A stretch of 7,407 bases of DNA from Opitutaceae bacterium (GTDB lineage: Bacteria > Verrucomicrobiota > Verrucomicrobiae > Opitutales > Opitutaceae): the NCBI GenBank assembly GCA_031266495.1, contig JAISAX010000701.1, forward strand, positions 1 to 7,407. The letters run 5' to 3'. The notes under the pieces were generated by a model that was not told the DNA's origin, ran no database searches, and saw only the letters and a list, made by a program, of their open reading frames with translations. Within the stretch, counting starts at the first letter, position 1, and each line of letters opens with the position of its first letter. Below are positions 1 through 4,866 of the stretch, in pieces. Both the position numbers and the translations under genes were made by a program.

Positions 1-163
1 CACCCCCGGTTCTTCCTCACCATCATCGCCGGGCGCGCCCGCCGCGCAAGCTCCCGTACCGACACCGACCGCCCCCGGGACCCCGATGCCCGCCTCGTTT
101 GTTCTCCCCCCCCCCCCCCCCCCCCGCCGCCCGCTCTCCGGATTCGCAAAGCCGGCATTTTTT
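1..163. other. Upstream region, no confident gene; holds C20 tract
   Basis: This stretch is very GC-rich and has no stop codon in the prepilin frame or in the frame that starts at base 1, so either could be the tail of an upstream reading frame. The translations are low-complexity (Pro/Ala/Ser/Thr or Arg-rich) and I recognise no family. The only striking feature is an uninterrupted run of 20 C. The last bases before the prepilin ATG (GCCGGCATTTTTT) carry no Shine-Dalgarno sequence. I could not identify a promoter. Confidence 0.5.
106..125. repeat. C20 homopolymer upstream of the prepilin gene
   Basis: Twenty consecutive C residues lie 38 bp before the preferred ATG of the prepilin gene, so the template strand of that gene carries G20. 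The tract is in the upstream region if translation starts at 164. If translation started at the in-frame ATG at 86, tract length would decide the reading frame. Runs of this length are prone to slippage and also to sequencing error, so the exact count is uncertain. Confidence 0.9.
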
Positions 164-838
164 ATGAAAACCAATCGTCCCCCCTCCTCCGCCAGGACAT
201 CGAGCGCCGCCTTTACGCTTGTGGAACTGCTCGCCGTCATCGCCATCATCGGTATCCTTTCTGCAATTACCATTCCCTTGGTCGGAAAGATCCGGTCCGT
301 CGCCCACCGCTCGGTTTGCCAGTCCGGTCTTCGCCAGATTGGCGCCGCGGTCCTCCTTTACGCGCAGGAAAACCGCGGAGTTCTTCCCGGTCAAAAAAGT
401 CCCCATGGCGCCGGACTTGCCGCCAGCCAGACCTGTTATGCGCGGGCGGACAACCAGCTCGCCACCTGCATCAGCCCTTACCTCAACATCCCCGTGGACC
501 CGGGTGCCAACACCCTCGTCCCGCTCTTTCTCTGTCCCACCTTCGCCCGCAAACACCCCGACCTCGTTGTCCCCGCGCCGCAAAAATTTCTCTGGCAACT
601 CAACATCAGCAACCAGATCGACGGCGTGGCCGACTCCTGGCCCTTTGGCAATTTCAACAAAAACATCCCCTCCCTCCGTCTCGACCAGATTCGCGACTGG
701 TCGCGCACCACGATGATGCAGGATGCCGACCTGAAAATGGTCACCGCAAGCTGGGCCGCCGCGCCCGAACCCGTCCACGGCAACGTCCGCAACTGCGTCT
801 GGTTCGACGGACACGTCTCCGCCATTGCCGTCAAATGA
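164..838 (+). CDS. Prepilin-type N-terminal methylation / H-X9-DG domain protein
   Basis: A 224-residue type IV pilin-like or type II secretion pseudopilin-like protein, expected to be processed by a prepilin peptidase and held in the inner membrane. Residues 1-16 form a short basic leader. The processing site precedes F17 in FTLVELLAV, with E21 at +5, followed by a hydrophobic helix to about residue 39. The residue before the cut is Ala rather than the classic Gly. Near the C-terminus, H205 is followed by exactly nine residues and then D215-G216 (WFDGHV), the H-X9-DG processing-associated motif that is greatly expanded in Verrucomicrobiota, Planctomycetota and Lentisphaerota. ATG 164 is preferred over in-frame ATG 86 because it gives a normal 16-residue leader and avoids translating C20. 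The gene stands alone, convergent with purN. Its substrate and partners cannot be read from the sequence, and many paralogues of this class lack a known role. Confidence 0.9.
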   Translation: MKTNRPPSSARTSSAAFTLVELLAVIAIIGILSAITIPLVGKIRSVAHRSVCQSGLRQIGAAVLLYAQENRGVLPGQKSPHGAGLAASQTCYARADNQLATCISPYLNIPVDPGANTLVPLFLCPTFARKHPDLVVPAPQKFLWQLNISNQIDGVADSWPFGNFNKNIPSLRLDQIRDWSRTTMMQDADLKMVTASWAAAPEPVHGNVRNCVWFDGHVSAIAVK

Positions 839-845
839 ACGCCCT

Positions 846-873
846 CCGGGGCATGGGCGCAAACCCGGTTTTT
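846..873 (+). terminator. Candidate intrinsic terminator of the prepilin gene
   Basis: Starting 8 bp after the stop codon, CCGGG (846-850) can pair with CCCGG (864-868), with a small inner GC/GC pairing in the loop, followed directly by five T (869-873). Position and T-run fit a modest Rho-independent terminator on the + strand. The stem is short, so strength is uncertain. Confidence 0.45.
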
Positions 874-895
874 CACATTTTGTAATATTTTTCAA

Positions 896-921
896 CTACC
901 CGCATTCGCGAATGTGGGTAG
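896..921. terminator. Near-perfect 26-bp palindrome at the purN stop codon
   Basis: Bases 896-921 form a self-complementary sequence centred on CATTCGCGAATG. All 13 pairs form, counting one G-T wobble (902 with 915). It starts at the first base of the purN stop codon (complement of CTA 896-898) and lies between two convergent genes. This fits a transcript 3' end hairpin for purN, but no clean U-run follows on either strand, so it may instead be a protein-binding or mRNA-stabilising structure. Confidence 0.45.
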
Positions 922-1501
922 CGCTCCCCCGCCGCTCCGAGAGCCGCGCGATCACCGATGGCAACAACGCGTGTTCGGCGGCGTGGATTTTCGCCTCCAG
1001 GGTTTCCCGTGTATCTTCGCTTTCGATACGCACGGCGGTCTGGTCGATGATCGGTCCGCCGTCCACTTCGGCGGTCACGTAGTGGACGGTGCAACCGGTG
1101 ATTTTCACGCCGCGCCGGAAGGCCTGGCCGATGGCGTCGAGCCCGGCAAAGGCCGGCAGGAGGCTCGGATGCAGGTTGATGATCTTGCCCGCAAACGCGT
1201 CGAGAAAGCCTGGCTTGATCACACGCATGAAACCGGCCAGCACGACGAGGTCCGCACGCTGCTCGCGGATGGCGGCGATGTAGCGGGCCTCGCCTTCACC
1301 GTCGAGTTTGGTCCTGAAGGGGGCGGGATCGAGAAACGTCGCGGGCACGCCAAAGCGCGGCCCGAGCGCGAGAATGCCGGCGCCGGGTTGGTCGGAAAAC
1401 AGATGGACGGCTTCGGCCCGGCCAAGCTTGCCGGCGCGTTGCGCAGTGAGGATTGCTTCGGCGCTGGAGCCGCGGCCGGAGCCAAGAACGACAATTCGCA
1501 T
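896..1501 (-). CDS. purN: Phosphoribosylglycinamide formyltransferase (GAR transformylase)
   Basis: A 201-residue cytoplasmic enzyme that transfers the formyl group of 10-formyltetrahydrofolate to glycinamide ribonucleotide in de novo purine synthesis. The N-terminal nucleotide/phosphate loop is visible at residues 7-13 (GSGRGSS). The catalytic set known from E. coli PurN (Asn106, His108, Asp144) corresponds to N109 and H111 in INLHPSLLP and D147 in VDGGPII. Length matches the family (about 190-215). The start is the ATG at 1501, directly before RIVVLGSG. The upstream frame stays open through pyrC, but those residues resemble no PurN. No Shine-Dalgarno precedes the ATG; the leader is pyrimidine-rich (TTCCTTTTCCTGTTCGT). 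It is the last gene of the pyrR-pyrB-pyrC-purN series, 83 bp after pyrC. The last codons and the stop lie in a palindrome. Pairing with pyrimidine genes suggests joint expression, which is an inference. Confidence 0.96.
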   Translation of the reverse strand: MRIVVLGSGRGSSAEAILTAQRAGKLGRAEAVHLFSDQPGAGILALGPRFGVPATFLDPAPFRTKLDGEGEARYIAAIREQRADLVVLAGFMRVIKPGFLDAFAGKIINLHPSLLPAFAGLDAIGQAFRRGVKITGCTVHYVTAEVDGGPIIDQTAVRIESEDTRETLEAKIHAAEHALLPSVIARLSERRGSATHIRECG

Positions 1502-1528
1502 ACGAACAGGAAAAGGAACAGGGTGGAA

Positions 1529-1560
1529 GAGGCGGAGAGGCAGGGAGGCGGAGAGGCGTA
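1529..1560. repeat. 8-bp purine-rich tandem repeat (4 units), single arm
   Basis: Four consecutive 8-mers (GAGGCGGA, GAGGCAGG, GAGGCGGA, GAGGCGTA) occupy the purN-pyrC spacer. A 13-bp exact direct repeat occurs at 1529-1541 and 1545-1557. G-rich sequence (1563-1574) follows. It has the length and strand polarity of the purine-rich left arms in the other spacers, but I find no complementary pyrimidine arm before pyrC begins at 1585, so it may be a half element. Confidence 0.7.
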
Positions 1561-1584
1561 TGAGGGGCCGGGGGAGGCAGAGGT

Positions 1585-2883
1585 TCAGCGGAGGATTTTT
1601 TTGCCGTCGTAGACGGGTTTGCCGTCCACGTATGTGGCTTTGACGCGGCCCCGGAGTTTTTGCCCGTGCCAGGGGCTGTTGCCGGATTTGCTGAGGCCTT
1701 GGGCGCTGTCGTAATGCCATTCTTCGTCGGGGTCGAAGAGGACCAGGTCGGCGGGGGCGCCTTCGGCCAGGGTGCCGGTGCCGGGGGGGAGGTTGACGAT
1801 GGCGGCGGGTTTGCGGGTCATCAGGTCCACCACGGTGGCGAGCTTGAACCGGTTTTGCCGGACGAGGGTTTCGAGCGTGATGGCGAGCGCGGTTTCGAGG
1901 CCGATGATGCCGTTGGGCGCGTAGTCGAATTCCTTGTCTTTCTCGTCGTCGGTGTGCGGAGCGTGGTCGGTGGCGATGATGTCGAGCGTGCCGTCGCGCA
2001 GGCCCTCGATGACCGCGAGGCGGTCGTCCTCGGTGCGGAGGGGCGGGTTCATCTTGAAACGGGTGTCGTAGGTTTCGAGGGCGGCGTCGGTGAGGGCGAT
2101 GTGGTGCGGGGTGGCTTCGGCGGTGACGGGCACGCCGCGGGATTTGGCACGGCGGATGATCTCCACGGCGTTGTGCGAGGAGATGTGCTGCATGTGGATG
2201 CGCGCGCCGGTGCAGGTCGAGAGGATGACGTTGCGCGACACGATGATGTCCTCGGCGGCGTTGGGCCAGCCGCGCAGGCCGAGGCGCGTGGACATGACGC
2301 CTTCGTTCATGACGGCGCCGGCTGTCATGCTGTGGTCCTGACAGTGATCCATGAGGGGGAGGTCGAACATGCGGGCGTATTCGCAGGCGCGGCGCATGAG
2401 TTCGTTGGACTGCACACAGTCGCCGTCGTCGGTGATGGCGACGACGCCGGCGCGTTTGAGCGAGCCGATGGGCGCGAGGGCCTGGCCCTTCATGCCCACG
2501 GTGATGCAGCCGGTGGGGTAAACCTTCACGCAGGCGGTGCGGCGGATGGAGTCGTTGATGAGCTGGATGGTGCCGGCCGTGTCGGCCACGGGCGAGGTGT
2601 TGGGCATGCACACGACGGTGGTAAACCCGCCGGCGGCGGCGGCACGGGAGCCGGTCTCGATGGTTTCCTTGTGCGTCTGGCCGGGCTCGCGGAAGTGGAC
2701 GTGGATGTCCACGAGGCCGGGCGCGGCGACGAGTCCGGTGGCGTCGATCTTTTTGGCTTTCTTCTTGTCCGCGGCGGAAAGCGAGGCGGCAAACTTGCCG
2801 TTGACAATATAAAGATCACCGGCGGCGTCGCGCTTGCCGGCGGGATCGATGACGCGGGCGTTTTGTATCCAGAGTGTGGGCAT
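1585..2883 (-). CDS. pyrC: Dihydroorotase, class I (PyrC)
   Basis: A 432-residue metal-dependent amidohydrolase that interconverts N-carbamoyl-L-aspartate and dihydroorotate, the third step of UMP synthesis, in the cytoplasm. The binuclear metal site is complete: H61 and H63 in DIHVHFREPG, D153 in TDDGD, H180 in MDHCQDH, H233 in HMQHIS and D306 in ATDHAPH. Substrate-binding R65 and N279 (KMNPPLR) are also present. This spacing is that of the class I enzymes (Aquifex/Thermus/Bacillus type), so I expect an active enzyme rather than the inactive PyrC-like partner of some ATCases. The N-terminal residues 1-55 form the usual beta-rich domain, completed by the C-terminal segment. The ATG at 2883 gives the family start (MPTLWIQNARVIDP). 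Its leader (CCTGCTTAAA) has no Shine-Dalgarno and lies inside an AT-rich inverted repeat. It sits 167 bp after pyrB, a long gap for an operon. Confidence 0.97.
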   Translation of the reverse strand: MPTLWIQNARVIDPAGKRDAAGDLYIVNGKFAASLSAADKKKAKKIDATGLVAAPGLVDIHVHFREPGQTHKETIETGSRAAAAGGFTTVVCMPNTSPVADTAGTIQLINDSIRRTACVKVYPTGCITVGMKGQALAPIGSLKRAGVVAITDDGDCVQSNELMRRACEYARMFDLPLMDHCQDHSMTAGAVMNEGVMSTRLGLRGWPNAAEDIIVSRNVILSTCTGARIHMQHISSHNAVEIIRRAKSRGVPVTAEATPHHIALTDAALETYDTRFKMNPPLRTEDDRLAVIEGLRDGTLDIIATDHAPHTDDEKDKEFDYAPNGIIGLETALAITLETLVRQNRFKLATVVDLMTRKPAAIVNLPPGTGTLAEGAPADLVLFDPDEEWHYDSAQGLSKSGNSPWHGQKLRGRVKATYVDGKPVYDGKKILR

Positions 2884-2886
2884 TTT

Positions 2887-3040
2887 AAGCAGGAATTAAG
2901 AATTAAGAATTAAGAATTGGAGATTGCTGGCCAGGCGTGAGGTGAATGGGGGGGGGGGGAGGAACATGAGGTTTGGTGCGGGAGATTTTCAGAGGTTTTT
3001 TAATTATTAATTCTTAATTATTAATTATTAATTTCTGATT
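2887..3040. repeat. AT-rich heptamer inverted-repeat element with G12 loop
   Basis: The left arm (2887-2918) contains the 7-mer GAATTAA repeated 3.7 times from 2893. The right arm (3009-3040) is its imperfect reverse complement, built of TTAATTM-type heptamers. Hand alignment gives 28 identities in 32 positions. The 90-bp loop (2919-3008) holds G12 at 2948-2959. The element fills most of the pyrC-pyrB spacer and begins 3 bp from the pyrC start codon, so the pyrC leader would be folded into the stem in a pyrB-pyrC transcript. Confidence 0.85.
2948..2959. repeat. G12 homopolymer in the pyrB-pyrC spacer
   Basis: Twelve consecutive G on the + strand, which is the template strand for pyrB and pyrC; the transcript would carry C12. 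It sits in the loop between the two heptamer arms. Confidence 0.9.
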
Positions 3041-3050
3041 CTTGATTCCG

Positions 3051-3995
3051 TCAGTGGAGGACGTTTTCGGGCTGGCCGCCGGCGCAGAGGTAGAGGACGG
3101 CCATGCGGACGGCGATGCCGTTGGTGACCTGTTCGAGGATCACGCTGCGGCTGCCGTCGGCGAGTTCGCTGTCGATCTCGACGCCGCGGTTGATCGGGCC
3201 CGGGTGCATGATGATGGCCTTGGGGTCGAGCCAGGAGGCGCGGGTCTTGTTGAGGCCGAACATGCTCGTGTATTCGCCGAGCGAGGGAAACATGGCGGCC
3301 GTCTGGCGTTCGTGTTGTATTCTCAGTAGCATGACGACTTCGGCGCCGGCCAGCGCGCTGCGCAGGTCGTGCGAGACGGTAACGCCGCCGATGGCCTCGA
3401 ACCAGCGCGGGACGAGCGTGGAGGGGCCGACGATGGTGACATTGGCCCCGAGCCGGGACAGGGCGTGAATATTGGAGCGGGCCACGCGGCTGAAGAGGAT
3501 GTCGCCGAGGATGACGACCTTGCGGCCGCGCAGGTCCTGCCCGAGGCGCTCGCGCATGGTGAACGTGTCGAGCAGCCCTTGCGTGGGGTGGGCGTGCGCG
3601 CCGTCGCCGGCGTTGATGACAGGGATGTCGAGGATGCGCGAGAGGTAGAGCGGGGAGCCGGAGGCGGAGTGGCGGATCACGATCATGTCGGCGCCGAGGG
3701 CCCGGATGTTTTCGGCGGTGTCACGCAGGGATTCGCCTTTGGTCGTAGAGGAGGTCGAGGAGTCGAACGCGACAACGTCGGCCGAGAGGCGCTTGGCCGC
3801 CATTTCGAAGGAGATGCGGGTGCGCGTGCTGGGCTCGAAGAAGAGGTTGACGATCGTCTTGCCGCGCAGGGCCGGGACTTTTTTCACGCTGCGACCGAGG
3901 ATCTTTTTGAAGGCGGCGGCGGTGGCGTGGATCTGGTTGATTTCGTCGAGGGAGAGTTCCTCGATGGTGAGCAGGTGGCGGCGGTTCCAGGACAT
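3051..3995 (-). CDS. pyrB: Aspartate carbamoyltransferase catalytic subunit
   Basis: A 314-residue cytoplasmic transcarbamoylase that makes carbamoyl-aspartate from carbamoyl phosphate and aspartate, the committed step of pyrimidine synthesis. The carbamoyl-phosphate loop FEPSTRTR lies at 53-60. The mobile-loop Lys (K86 in TTKGES) that completes the neighbouring active site in the trimer is present, as are HPTQ at 136-139 and the aspartate-domain motif HPGPINRG at 264-271. Length is normal (300-320). No pyrI regulatory subunit is seen in the window, and the next gene encodes an active-looking dihydroorotase, so a simple trimer or a PyrB-PyrC complex are both possible. Start ATG 3995 gives the expected N-terminus; the leader TTTACGCCAC has no Shine-Dalgarno. 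It lies 108 bp after pyrR, separated by a GGCTGAA-type inverted repeat with a G11 core. Confidence 0.97.
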   Translation of the reverse strand: MSWNRRHLLTIEELSLDEINQIHATAAAFKKILGRSVKKVPALRGKTIVNLFFEPSTRTRISFEMAAKRLSADVVAFDSSTSSTTKGESLRDTAENIRALGADMIVIRHSASGSPLYLSRILDIPVINAGDGAHAHPTQGLLDTFTMRERLGQDLRGRKVVILGDILFSRVARSNIHALSRLGANVTIVGPSTLVPRWFEAIGGVTVSHDLRSALAGAEVVMLLRIQHERQTAAMFPSLGEYTSMFGLNKTRASWLDPKAIIMHPGPINRGVEIDSELADGSRSVILEQVTNGIAVRMAVLYLCAGGQPENVLH

Positions 3996-4001
3996 GTGGC
4001 G

Positions 4002-4129
4002 TAAAGGCTGAAGGCTGAAGGGCTGAAGGCTGAAATTGGCGAGGGCGGCGGCGAGGGGGGGGGGGAGGGAGGAGGAGGAGGAGGGGGGGGACGGTTTCAG
4101 CTTTCAGGTTTTCAGCCCTTCAGCTTTTA
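4002..4129. repeat. GGCTGAA heptamer inverted-repeat element with G-tract loop
   Basis: The left arm (4002-4035) is made of GGCTGAA heptamers (four copies, one spaced by an extra G). The right arm (4095-4129) is its imperfect reverse complement; hand alignment gives about 29 matches over 34-35 positions with one gap. The 59-bp loop holds G11 and G8. The element fills the pyrR-pyrB spacer and overlaps the 3' end of pyrR by 26 bp, so the final PyrR codons and stop come from the right arm. A transcript through here could form a hairpin between the two cistrons. Confidence 0.85.
4055..4090. repeat. G11 and G8 tracts; possible G-quadruplex
   Basis: The + strand carries G11 (4055-4065), GGG (4067-4069), a run of GGA triplets and G8 (4083-4090), with another GGG at 4043-4045. 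Four or more G3+ runs so close together satisfy the usual sequence rule for an intramolecular G-quadruplex. The G-rich strand is the template strand for pyrB. Confidence 0.75.
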
Positions 4130-4703
4130 CAACAATGGAATCGGTGGCGGCAGCGTTGTCCGCGCCGAGCTTGACGACGACCTTGTCGCTGTCTTCCACG
4201 TCGAGGGTGATGCCGGTGAAGTCGGCGGCGATGGGGAGGCGGCGCCCGCCGCGATCGACAAGGATGGCGAGTTCGACGCAGGCGGGGCGGCCGTGGTCGA
4301 AAAGCTCGTTGAGAGCGGCGTTGATGGTGCGGCCGGAGAAGAGGACGTCGTCAACGAGGACGACATTGGCATCGTCGATATCGATCGGGATAAGGGTCGG
4401 GGTGTACTCCTTGGGGATGGGGTGGCGGCCGATGTCGTCGCGGTGGAAGGAGATATCGATGGTACCGACCTTGGCGGACCGGATGCGGGACCCGAGGCGG
4501 CGGGCGAGTTCGATGCCGCCGTTGGCGATGCCGAGGAGGACGAGTTTCCGCTTTCCGGAACGCTGCCGCGAACGAATGGCGGCGGCGAGCCGTTCGATGG
4601 CCTGGTGGATGTCGTCCGCGGAGAGGGTCTTGCTGTCGTTGTCTTTGTCGTTGTCGTTGTCGTTGACCGGTCGGGCCGGGTTGCTCGGTTTTGATGCAGG
4701 CAC
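4104..4703 (-). CDS. pyrR: PyrR: pyrimidine regulator / uracil phosphoribosyltransferase
   Basis: A 199-residue phosphoribosyltransferase-fold protein. In characterised bacteria PyrR binds UMP/UTP and a leader-RNA loop to attenuate pyr operons, and makes UMP from uracil and PRPP. The PRPP-binding motif [14 protein letters not shown] is at 114-127. Further PyrR signatures are LLGIANGG (56-63), [10 protein letters not shown] (81-90) and [14 protein letters not shown] (145-158). The start is uncertain: the PyrR fold begins near residue 27, there is no ATG between 4868 and the fold, and GTG 4703 is the most economical start. GTG 4799 or ATG 4868 would extend into the lpxC leader or start codon. 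The first 26 residues include a Asp-Asn repeat from a hexamer microsatellite. The last codons and stop lie in an inverted-repeat arm. First gene of the pyrR-pyrB-pyrC-purN series; I found no convincing PyrR-binding loop in the leaders. Confidence 0.9.
   Translation of the reverse strand: MPASKPSNPARPVNDNDNDKDNDSKTLSADDIHQAIERLAAAIRSRQRSGKRKLVLLGIANGGIELARRLGSRIRSAKVGTIDISFHRDDIGRHPIPKEYTPTLIPIDIDDANVVLVDDVLFSGRTINAALNELFDHGRPACVELAILVDRGGRRLPIAADFTGITLDVEDSDKVVVKLGADNAAATDSIVVKAEGLKT
4635..4664. repeat. Hexanucleotide microsatellite in the 5' end of pyrR
   Basis: Five tandem hexamers (four GTCGTT and one GTCTTT on the + strand) encode an alternating Asp-Asn/Lys stretch (residues 15-24 region) ahead of the PyrR fold. 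Six-base units keep the frame if copy number changes. PyrR of other bacteria lacks such a segment, so it is likely a disordered, tolerated N-terminal tail, or upstream sequence captured by a shifted start codon. Confidence 0.85.
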
Positions 4704-4733
4704 GGGGTGCGGTTTTGCACCTGCCCGGCAGAC

Positions 4734-4852
4734 GGGTAAAGCGGGAAAACAGGGAGCCCCGCCCGCCCGGCGCCCGCCGGACAACAATCTTGCGCTCACC
4801 CGTCCGGTTTTTGCAGAGTGCGTCCTTTTTCGCGACTTTTCCCGACTTTCCC
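4734..4852. repeat. Weak inverted-repeat pair in the pyrR/lpxC divergent region
   Basis: Bases 4734-4749 and the reverse complement of 4837-4852 match at 13 of 16 positions, including eight in a row (CGGGAAAA with TTTTCCCG). The 87-bp separation and the purine-left, pyrimidine-right polarity are those of the three stronger elements, and the right side again consists of short tandem units. It may be a degenerate member, but arms this short could also arise by chance in such sequence. Confidence 0.4.
4777..4812 (+). promoter_or_regulatory. Hairpin plus T5 in the lpxC leader (possible attenuator)
   Basis: CCGGAC (4777-4782) is perfectly complementary to GTCCGG (4802-4807), and five T follow (4808-4812). 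On the + strand this has the form of a small intrinsic terminator 55 bp before the lpxC start, so it could attenuate lpxC or stop antisense transcription. The 19-nt loop makes the stem weak. I see no convincing sigma-70 type promoter on either strand in the divergent region 4704-4866. Confidence 0.3.
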
Positions 4853-4866
4853 GACCTCGACTTTCC
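4833..4866 (+). repeat. CGACTTTCC tandem repeats abutting the lpxC start codon
   Basis: Three copies of CGACTTT(T)CC (4833-4842, 4843-4851, 4858-4866) with a partial CGACCT between the second and third end exactly at the base before ATG 4867. This puts a pyrimidine-rich repeat where a Shine-Dalgarno would be. It may set translation efficiency, or may be the right arm of the weak inverted repeat here. Confidence 0.75.

Noticed and set aside
23..895. Minus-strand 290-codon frame opposite the prepilin gene
   Set aside because: Gly/Arg-rich shadow; it includes a poly-Gly stretch from the C20 tract and opposes a clear prepilin-like protein.
1502..2611. Long minus-strand frame running from inside pyrC into purN
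   Set aside because: It is His/Arg-rich shadow translation of pyrC in another frame; real PurN similarity begins at ATG 1501.
1660..2913. Long + strand open frame opposite pyrC
   Set aside because: Gly/Val/Asp-rich antisense shadow caused by high GC; pyrC on the other strand has all catalytic residues.
2887..4129. CRISPR-like arrays
   Set aside because: The 7-mer units are contiguous without unique spacers, and no cas gene is present.
4036..4866. Upstream extension of the lpxC-fabZ reading frame to an ATG at 4036
   Set aside because: The extension is antisense to pyrR, contains a Ser-Leu repeat that is only the shadow of the hexamer microsatellite, and adds 277 residues unlike any LpxC. 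ATG 4867 gives the family N-terminus.
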